64,000 nt of DNA from Leptolyngbya sp. DLM2.Bin27 (GTDB lineage: Bacteria > Cyanobacteriota > Cyanobacteriia > Phormidesmidales > Phormidesmidaceae): assembly GCA_007694115.1 (NCBI GenBank), contig RECJ01000102.1:1-64000 (forward strand), read 5' to 3'. Position 1 is the first letter of the stretch. The number at the start of each line of letters is the position of its first letter. The translations under genes and the position numbers were made by a program. Below, piece by piece: positions 57,749 through 64,000 of the stretch. Below the pieces are notes generated by a model. It ran no database searches. It saw only the letters and a list, made by a program, of their open reading frames with translations, and was not told the origin of the DNA.

Positions 57749-58731
57749 ATAGTACCGTCGGGCATTGTAGTTCCGGTCAGGGTGACATTGACCACAGTAG
57801 TGCTGCTGATTTCGGCCCGCTCTAGAATGGCCTCGCTCAGATCAGCATCGGTGAGGTCTGCCCGGCCCAAATAGGCCTCAACCATAATAGCCTTGGTGAG
57901 AATCGAGCGGCACAGCGTCACCCGCGCCAGGTCAGCCCGACTAAAGCGAGCATTGGCCAGATCGCAGTCATTCATCTGGGCCAGGGCCAGCACGGCTTCG
58001 GTAAAGTCGGCTCCCTTGGCGCTGGTATTGTTCAAGTTGACCTGGCTCAGGTTGCTACGGGGAAAGCGGCAGTGGGTCAAATCAGCCGACTCTAGACAGC
58101 CGCCCGTCAGATCGACATCGCTCAGGTTGGCGTTGCACAACAGTGCCCCCTTCAGGTTGGCCCCTTTGAGGTTGGCGTCGCGCAGCACGGCTTCGCTCAG
58201 GTTGGCCCCGCTGAGATCGACGTAGGCCAGATCGGCCCCCGACAGGTTGGTGCCCCGCAGATCGGCCAAGTGCAGGTTAGCGCCACGCAGGTTGGTAGCG
58301 TATTTGCGGTTTTCTTGGCGCAGGTTGGCCCCGCGCAGGCAGGCTCCGGTGAGATTGGCCCCGCTGAGATCGGCGTTGCGCAGGTCGGCCCCGGTGAGGT
58401 TGGCATCGAGCAAATCGGCCAGGGTCATGTCGGCGCTGCGTAGATCGGCCCCTTGCAAACTAGCGCCGTGGAGGTCGGCATCGCGCAGTATCGCTGCCGA
58501 TAGGTCAGCCTGGTTGAGGTTGGCCCCGCCCAAACGCGCCCGCGACAAATTCGCCTGGCGAAACCGCACTCGGGTTAAGAATGCCAGCATCAAGTTGGCG
58601 TTCTCAAGATCGACCTGCACCATGTTGGCCCCAATCAGATCGGCTCCGGCCAGGTCAATGCCCACCAGAGTCTTACCCTTAAAATCCATATCGCCACGGG
58701 CATAGGCGTCGAGCAGTTCACGGGCATCCAT
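57739..58731 (-). CDS. Pentapeptide-repeat protein, 330 aa
   Basis: Almost the entire protein is A(D/N)Lxx repeats: for example AGADLIGANMVQVDLENANL and LRDADLHGASLQGADLRSAD, which build a right-handed quadrilateral beta-helix. An N-terminal cap ARELLDAYARGDMDFKGKTL resembles that of other cyanobacterial pentapeptide proteins. Functions of such proteins vary; none can be assigned. I use ATG 58731; the in-frame start at 58794 would overlap the cyclase gene by 50 bases. It follows the cyclase on the same strand. Confidence 0.9.
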   Translation of the reverse strand: MDARELLDAYARGDMDFKGKTLVGIDLAGADLIGANMVQVDLENANLMLAFLTRVRFRQANLSRARLGGANLNQADLSAAILRDADLHGASLQGADLRSADMTLADLLDANLTGADLRNADLSGANLTGACLRGANLRQENRKYATNLRGANLHLADLRGTNLSGADLAYVDLSGANLSEAVLRDANLKGANLKGALLCNANLSDVDLTGGCLESADLTHCRFPRSNLSQVNLNNTSAKGADFTEAVLALAQMNDCDLANARFSRADLARVTLCRSILTKAIMVEAYLGRADLTDADLSEAILERAEISSTTVVNVTLTGTTMPDGTIHG

Positions 58732-58744
58732 ATCGACAGGGGGC

Positions 58745-60727
58745 TTAGACAGATGGTCGGACGGAAGTGTGAGCCACAGCGGCGGGGCAATCACTCGAGC
58801 TAGACGACTCAGTTGACAACTCAGAGGCGATTTCAGGATGGGTGAACTCAGACCCTACTGCGGTAGTCGCTAGGGGGGCCAGGGCTACATTGGGATCTTT
58901 GGGATAGTAGGCCCGCATCGCCTGGATGATGGTACTCGCCACCTGGCCACCGTCACCAACCTGGCTCAGGCAATGGGCAATTATGGTTAGCTTACTGTCT
59001 AAATCAGAGTAAGTGGGGCAATAGTCAAAGGTTTCCTGCAATAGGTCATCAAGGGTGCGGCGGCTGAGGCTCGCCCAGTCGTGGGTGGTGTAGCCAAAGG
59101 GGCCGTAGAGGCAGGAGTAGAGCAAAATTTTGGCCCGCAGCGGATTGGCGTACTGAATGATATCGCCCCGCAGGTCAAACAGAAAGCTGCGATCGCGCCG
59201 GGGAGCGCCATCTTCTGGATCGCTGCCCAGGGGAATAGAAAGGCTGCCCTGGAGGGTGGTCAAGTCAGCCCCCTGATCGGTTGGGGGGCTGGCCAGGCTA
59301 GTCAACGTGGTGTGGCCGCCCTCAGCGCTACCGCCCGAGGAGCTGGCAGGGCCAGAAGCAGGGCCAGAAGCAGGGCCAGAAGCAGGGCCAGAAGCAGGGC
59401 CAGCAGGGCCAGAAGCAGGATCAGAGGGATCGGCTAAGTCGGTCATCTCGCCTAGGGCCGTGGCCGCATCTTCAGCCTGGGCATCGGCTTGGCTTTGGTA
59501 GAGGGGCTGCATCCCCAACATAATTTGACTGGCCAGGCGAGTATACTGCTGGCGACGATTGAGATGCTTAATGATGCGCCCGAGGCGGTAGCGCAAGTCG
59601 CGGGGATGGGGGGCAATGGTGAGAATCTGCTGCACCAACCCTGGCAAATACAGCTGGTTGAGGCGGCTGGGGTCATTTTCCCAGCTGTTATAGCAGAGGC
59701 AGTAGATGAGCTTGCGCAGGCGCAGGGCCTCGGGACTTTGGTCAAATTGCTCGGTGATACTCCGGCAGCGCTCTTCCACAGAACGCATAGTCAGCCGCGT
59801 CAGCTCGTCGGTGACCTCGGGGTTTTGAAACAGCGATCGCCCATACCAGGGCTGAAGCTGCCGAATGACAATATTGGCCATCTCACGGTAGAGATCTTGC
59901 CGGTTGAGCCCGGCTACTACCTGCTGTAGCTGGTCTTCTAAATCACTCAGAGCCGGGTAGCGATCGCGCAGCGACAGCAGCAGCGACCTGAGATCAAACT
60001 GATCCAGTACAGTTGGATCGTTCTCCCAGGCCTTTTGATAGGTGGCAAATACCAGCTTTTTAATGCGCAGACTGTAGGGATTGGTGCTGAGGGCCTTGAC
60101 TGCGTTGGCCAACAACGCCTCGGTGGTCATGGGGAGGGTGCAGGTGTTTTCCTCTGACCCATGGGGGCCAGGCTCGGTGTCTTCGGGCTGGAGCGCCAGC
60201 TGGTAGGCCGGTACCGGTTCTTCAATATTTTTCAGGTGCAGCGGCCCTAAAAAAGTGGCATGCAGGTTGAGCCGCGCCTTGACCACATCGTAGATAGTGC
60301 GCGATACACACAGCCCCCTGGGTTTAGAGTAGGTCTGCAACCGGGCGGTAACATTCACCCCGTTACCCATCACGTCTTGTTCGCTGACTAAGATATCGCC
60401 TAGGTGAATGCCAATCCGGTGGTCGAGGTACTGATTGGGGTCTAACCCCTCAGCTAGGTCTACCAGCCGCCGCTGCATCTCTACACCACAGGAAACCGCC
60501 TCCACAGCGCTGAGAAAGTAAATCAGCAGGCCGTCGCCGGTCGACTTCAGCACGGTGCCGCCAAATTCTCGACAGGTATCGCCAATCAACGTCAGGTCAC
60601 GGTCGATCAGGCTGAGGGTGTGCTCTTCGTCTACCGACATGCGGGTGCTAAAGCCCACCGCATCGGTGATCATGATGGCGGCTAGCAGCCGTTGCCCCTG
60701 GGATAGGGATGACACTCGACGTTCCAT
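58745..60727 (-). CDS. Class III adenylate/guanylate cyclase, 660 aa
   Basis: The N-terminal 190 residues are a class III cyclase catalytic domain: AAIMITDAVGFSTRMSVDEE with the first metal Asp, GTVLKSTGDGLLIYFLSAVE with the second, then GIHLGDILVSEQDVMGNGVN and VTARLQ with the transition-state Asn and Arg. So it should make cAMP or cGMP. The rest is three related helical segments (for example KLVFATYQKAWENDPTVLDQ, KLIYCLCYNSWENDPSRLNQ), not recognised as a named domain, and a low-complexity PASG linker near residues 435-460. No membrane helix. The pentapeptide gene follows closely on the same strand. Confidence 0.88.
   Translation of the reverse strand: MERRVSSLSQGQRLLAAIMITDAVGFSTRMSVDEEHTLSLIDRDLTLIGDTCREFGGTVLKSTGDGLLIYFLSAVEAVSCGVEMQRRLVDLAEGLDPNQYLDHRIGIHLGDILVSEQDVMGNGVNVTARLQTYSKPRGLCVSRTIYDVVKARLNLHATFLGPLHLKNIEEPVPAYQLALQPEDTEPGPHGSEENTCTLPMTTEALLANAVKALSTNPYSLRIKKLVFATYQKAWENDPTVLDQFDLRSLLLSLRDRYPALSDLEDQLQQVVAGLNRQDLYREMANIVIRQLQPWYGRSLFQNPEVTDELTRLTMRSVEERCRSITEQFDQSPEALRLRKLIYCLCYNSWENDPSRLNQLYLPGLVQQILTIAPHPRDLRYRLGRIIKHLNRRQQYTRLASQIMLGMQPLYQSQADAQAEDAATALGEMTDLADPSDPASGPAGPASGPASGPASGPASGPASSSGGSAEGGHTTLTSLASPPTDQGADLTTLQGSLSIPLGSDPEDGAPRRDRSFLFDLRGDIIQYANPLRAKILLYSCLYGPFGYTTHDWASLSRRTLDDLLQETFDYCPTYSDLDSKLTIIAHCLSQVGDGGQVASTIIQAMRAYYPKDPNVALAPLATTAVGSEFTHPEIASELSTESSSSSDCPAAVAHTSVRPSV
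59349..59417 (-). repeat. 12-bp repeat encoding PASG in the cyclase
   Basis: GGGCCAGAAGCA occurs four times in tandem (59349-59396), then a 9-base unit GGGCCAGCA and one more full copy. It keeps the frame and gives a proline/alanine/serine/glycine linker. Confidence 0.85.
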
Positions 60728-60859
60728 GACGACTCGCGATAGTGCACAGCAGATACCGGTAGCCTACCGGCACGGGGGCAATACGTGGGTAGCTTATAGC
60801 TTATATATTGCCCAACTGACGCCCTCGATGAGCCATACAGGAGCCAAAAACAGACCTGT

Positions 60860-62917
60860 TTATCCAGTCTTCATATCGGCGATTGCCCCTCGGGCCATCG
60901 AGGCAATGGCCTGGTCGGTCGCCTTAGGCAGCTGATAATAGCGCCCTCCAGCGGTTTTAGCCAGCTCTTTGCCAAAGCCGGTCGAGACAAACTTGCGTTC
61001 GGTGTCGATGATCAGCAGCTGGTAGCCCACCCCGCGAATGCGCCCGGCAATCTCCAGCAGCTCCTGTTTGATGTCGGGCTTGGGGGCGTCGGGTTCAGGC
61101 GGCTCACCCAGGGAACGGGCGAGAGACACATTGCCGCGACCGTCGGTGATGGCGACAATCACCACGCTGCCCACATCGCCCGACTGCTGGGCGTTGGTGC
61201 CCACCCGCACCGCCTGGGTAAGGCCGTGGGCCAGGGGCGACCCGCCGCCGCAGGCCATGCGCTCTAGGCGGCGGCGGGCCATGGCGATGGAGCGCGTCGG
61301 CGGCAGCAGCACCTCCGCCTGCTCGCCCCGAAAGGGAATCAGCGCCACCTGGTCGCGGTTTTGGTAGGCCTCAGTGAGCAGTTCGAGCACCGCGCCCTTG
61401 GCGCTCTGCATGCGGTTTAGGGCCATGGAGCCAGAGGCATCGACCACAAAGATGATCAGCGACCCGGCTTTGCGGGCCAGGCGTTTGGCACGAATGTCGC
61501 TCTGCTCGACTACGACCTTGCGGTTGGGCTCGCGCTCGCGGCGCGACTTTTGGTAGGGGGCGGCGGCCCGTAGGGTGGCATCTACCGCAATCCGGCGCAC
61601 CGGCCCCTGGGGCAAAAAGGGCTTGATGTAACGACCCCGCTCGTCAGAGAAAATCAGGTTGGCCTTGCCCGAGCTGCCCTGGCGGCCCATGGTCTGGGCA
61701 AACAGCAGCATCGACGGGTCAATGATCACCCCCTCGGGGTCAAAGATAAACTCCTCCGGAATGCTGGGGGGGCTGTCGTCTTCGTCGGGGGTGTCGTCTT
61801 CCTGGTCGTCTTCCTGGTCTTGGTCTTCGGTATTGTCCTGGGGTTCGTCTTGATCGTCGTTGCTGGGGGGCGGCGGCGGCGGCGGCGGCGGTTCTTCGGG
61901 CAGGTCTTGGGGCAGCTGCGATCGCGGCACGATCACCAGCTCCACCGCCACCCGCAGGTCGTCAGCGGTCACCTCGGCCCGGCCCTCCAGGGCGGCGTGG
62001 GCCTTGGCCACCCGCACCGCAAACAGCTCGGCCCGGTGGCCCTGAATGCCTCCCCGCAGCGCCTCGGTCACCAGGTACTGCATCTGCTCCCGGCTGATGG
62101 TGACGTCTTTGAGCCACTCCCGCGCCAGAATGATTTGGGTTCTGAGGGCGTCGATCTCGTCGGCATAGGCGGCAATCATCGCCCGAGGGTCATTGGCAAA
62201 CTGGGTCGATTGCTCCACCGCCGTCACTCGGTCGGCCAGGGTCATGGTGCTGTCTGCCGACAGGGCGATCGCAATCCGGTCGAGCAGATGCTCGCGCAGC
62301 GGCCCGGCCTCGGGGTTGTAGGTGGCGATCAGCAGCGGCTCGCAGGGGTGTTGAAAGCTCAGCCCCTCGCGCTCGATCTGGTTGCGGCGGGCGGTGAGGG
62401 CGGCCAGCAGTAGGTTGGCCACCTGGTCGTCAAGCAAATTGATGTCATCGACATAGAGCACGCCCCGGTTAGAGGCCGCCAGCAGCCCCGGCTGAAACAC
62501 GCTCTCCCCCGACTGAATCGAGCGGGCCACATCCACCGACCCCAGCAGACGGTCTTCGGTGATACCCAGGGGAATCTGCACAAAGGGGGCCGGGATCACC
62601 CGGGTGGGCAGGTCGGCCTGGGCAGGAAAATCAGGGAAGCGATCGCGGGTTTGATCATCCCACAGGCGGGGGTCGGTGGGGTCGGCGTTGCAGCAGGAGT
62701 CTTGGATCACCTCAATCGGCGGCAGCAGCTGGTGTAAGGCCCGTGCCATCACCGACTTAGCGGTGCCCCGCCGCCCAGCAATGACGACGCCACCGAGGCT
62801 GGGGTCAACCGCCGCCAGCAGTAGCGCCATTTTGATCGCGCCCTGCTCGACGACTGCCGCCAGGGGAAACACGACTGGAATTGAAGCATCTATCGGGGAA
62901 ACTACTGGGGCCGTCAT
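60860..62917 (-). CDS. chlD: Magnesium chelatase ATPase subunit D, 685 aa
   Basis: Part of ChlI-ChlD-ChlH, which inserts Mg into protoporphyrin IX in chlorophyll synthesis. The AAA+ half has [20 protein letters not shown] and [20 protein letters not shown]; the middle is a Pro stretch then an acidic stretch (about 345-405); the C-terminal VWA domain has [19 protein letters not shown], the MIDAS motif, and [12 protein letters not shown]. Length is standard for cyanobacterial ChlD. ATG 62917. chlH and chlI are not in the window. Confidence 0.97.
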   Translation of the reverse strand: MTAPVVSPIDASIPVVFPLAAVVEQGAIKMALLLAAVDPSLGGVVIAGRRGTAKSVMARALHQLLPPIEVIQDSCCNADPTDPRLWDDQTRDRFPDFPAQADLPTRVIPAPFVQIPLGITEDRLLGSVDVARSIQSGESVFQPGLLAASNRGVLYVDDINLLDDQVANLLLAALTARRNQIEREGLSFQHPCEPLLIATYNPEAGPLREHLLDRIAIALSADSTMTLADRVTAVEQSTQFANDPRAMIAAYADEIDALRTQIILAREWLKDVTISREQMQYLVTEALRGGIQGHRAELFAVRVAKAHAALEGRAEVTADDLRVAVELVIVPRSQLPQDLPEEPPPPPPPPPSNDDQDEPQDNTEDQDQEDDQEDDTPDEDDSPPSIPEEFIFDPEGVIIDPSMLLFAQTMGRQGSSGKANLIFSDERGRYIKPFLPQGPVRRIAVDATLRAAAPYQKSRREREPNRKVVVEQSDIRAKRLARKAGSLIIFVVDASGSMALNRMQSAKGAVLELLTEAYQNRDQVALIPFRGEQAEVLLPPTRSIAMARRRLERMACGGGSPLAHGLTQAVRVGTNAQQSGDVGSVVIVAITDGRGNVSLARSLGEPPEPDAPKPDIKQELLEIAGRIRGVGYQLLIIDTERKFVSTGFGKELAKTAGGRYYQLPKATDQAIASMARGAIADMKTG

Positions 62918-63246
62918 AGATAAAGCGTATAGTCTGTCTCTACACCCTATCAGGAATCACTCAGCCGTAGCCCCTGGGCTGGCTTGGGATGATAGGGTTG
63001 ACCCAGCGATTGCGGCGATGGATGCCAGAGAGATGACCAGAGGGATGGCCAGAGGGATTTAAGTTGCGCTTTGTTACAATCTCGGAGCTGTCTCAGTATT
63101 TTCTCCAGCTCGTGCACCTCTCTAGCAGCTAAACCTCCGTTATTTCAACATTGGGAAATTACGGATTTTCCCCCATGCTGTGGAAGGCCCTACGGCTCAA
63201 GATTTTGCTCCAGCAACGCCCCATCTAACTGCATCTCTATTCCCCT
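62918..63246 (+). promoter_or_regulatory. 329-bp divergent spacer with promoter-like motif
   Basis: Carries a GATGACCAGAGG/GATGGCCAGAGG 12-bp doublet near 63030-63060 and a TACAAT -10-like box at 63075-63080 on the plus strand with no -35 match, as in some cyanobacterial promoters. It must serve chlD and the downstream gene. No ORF seen. Confidence 0.35.
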
Positions 63247-63855
63247 ATGAGCGTTTCTCCCCGCCTCGATTCCCTCTCTACCCTAGCGACTGTGTTTACC
63301 CCAGCAATGTCTTGCAAGCTGCTATTTGACCGCGATCTGTATACCCCCTGCCACATTCGGGTGCCTGACGCCGACCACCGGCTGTCGGCAATTTACGTCG
63401 ACAACCAGTTCTACAGCTTCCTCAAAATTGTGCCCGAGGCCCGTAAAGCCCTAGACATCATGATCCGCTTGGGCAAGCTCGACTCTACCGTAGCCCTCAC
63501 CCAAACGCCTCGGGGCTACGCAGTATGGGGTCATGAGCCGGTGGCTCACTACGCCCCGCCCAGCCGCCAGCCAGGCTACGGTATTAAGCCTGTGTTTGGC
63601 CCCCAGCCCTGCCTTCTGCTGGCCGATGAAAATGCTTACCAGACCTGCCGGTTGCAGGTGCCCGATATCAGCCAGCCCCTGATGGCGCTGAGCTACAACA
63701 ACCGCTACTACAGCTTTTTTAAGCAGGGCATTGATGCTGGCAAGGTGCTGGATATAGCGGCTAAGCTCGCCCGTCGCGGCGATGAAGTCCTGCTGGTGAT
63801 CGAGTCCGATACCTATACCCTGGCGCTACTGGAGCCCAATGCTCGCGTGATCTAG
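63247..63855 (+). CDS. Internally duplicated conserved hypothetical, 202 aa
   Basis: Two similar halves: LYTPCHIRVPDADHRLSAIY with DNQFYSFLKIVPEARKALD, and AYQTCRLQVPDISQPLMALS with NNRYYSFFKQGIDAGKVLD. Each has about 85 residues, with a Cys, a VPD motif, an aromatic YYSF/FYSF and an AxKxLDI helix. I recognise no named domain; this seems a cyanobacterial family. No signal peptide. Likely a small beta-rich fold repeated twice. Start ATG 63247. Confidence 0.8.
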   Translation: MSVSPRLDSLSTLATVFTPAMSCKLLFDRDLYTPCHIRVPDADHRLSAIYVDNQFYSFLKIVPEARKALDIMIRLGKLDSTVALTQTPRGYAVWGHEPVAHYAPPSRQPGYGIKPVFGPQPCLLLADENAYQTCRLQVPDISQPLMALSYNNRYYSFFKQGIDAGKVLDIAAKLARRGDEVLLVIESDTYTLALLEPNARVI

Positions 63856-63981
63856 GGGATATCCCTAGGTCAGGGGATAATTGGTTCTGGGCTGAGGAAA
63901 TCTGTGCCGGGGGTAGCATGATCCTCTAAGGTAGAAGGCTGAAAACCTTTTTGCGCTATCTCTGGCACTGGAATATCCGCC

Positions 63982-64000
63982 ATGACTGACACCACCGAGA
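63982..64000 (+). CDS. Start of a gene running off the window (partial)
   Basis: An ATG at 63982 opens a frame (MTDTTE) that runs to the end of the window. It is 126 bases after the previous gene. Too short to judge further. Confidence 0.3.

Overview
The window is a stretch of cyanobacterial chromosome. Evidence for this is the magnesium chelatase D subunit (chlD), the fraC-fraD-fraE filament-integrity cluster, a ThiO-ThiG fusion, a SelD fusion, the duplicated CobO-like ATPase, and the frequent GCGATCGC (HIP1) octamer. The fra genes and the GC-rich base composition point to a filamentous, non-picoplanktonic lineage of the Leptolyngbya/Nodosilinea/Phormidium kind. That placement is inference; no rRNA or other taxonomic marker is present.

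Region 1-6 kb is accessory. It holds small regulators and orphan antitoxin-like genes (XRE, DUF433, nucleotidyltransferase). Next to them is a clearly AT-rich two-gene operon, an SMC/ABC-type ATPase followed directly by a DUF4435/Toprim-like protein, which matches the architecture of the PARIS anti-phage system (AriA/AriB). Two decayed small ORFs lie beside it. Then come a two-repeat MshEN-like protein and a divergent MazG-like/XRE pair whose intergenic region carries TTCTAGAA-type palindromes.

Region 6-19 kb is housekeeping and signalling: glmS, a GAF-EAL phosphodiesterase, ligA (with a perfect 19-bp-arm palindrome inside its reading frame), a P2A Ca2+-type ATPase, a prolyl oligopeptidase, a SpoIIE-type phosphatase and cobK. 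Region 19-26 kb is envelope-related: murT and gatD (lipid II amidation), a lepB with an extra membrane domain, an LytM peptidase and a pentapeptide/HhH membrane protein with a tandem WLRRR repeat. Region 26-38 kb holds 5-formyl-THF cyclo-ligase, a Vat-like acetyltransferase, thiO-thiG, fraC-fraD-fraE, the duplicated CobO-like protein, a di-haem cytochrome and a PRC-barrel protein.

Region 38-51 kb holds the NDH-SelD fusion, tRNA-Lys(UUU), class II aldolase with a strong terminator, an inositol-monophosphatase-family protein, a 1,300-residue polytopic membrane protein, a nuclease-fold protein, a GT2 glycosyltransferase, NAD kinase, a DUF3146 protein and a YqgF-family protein. Region 51-64 kb holds smc, a PRC-barrel protein, a DUF389 protein, a pentapeptide protein, a class III cyclase, chlD and an internally duplicated hypothetical.

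Repeats are prominent. Three copies of a roughly 100-bp MITE-like element have a hairpin with compensatory base changes. Other short palindromic repeats lie between genes and, in two cases, in frame inside ligA and selD. The most notable system is the PARIS-like module at 1510-3792; the in-frame palindromes and the MITE family are the most notable non-coding signals.
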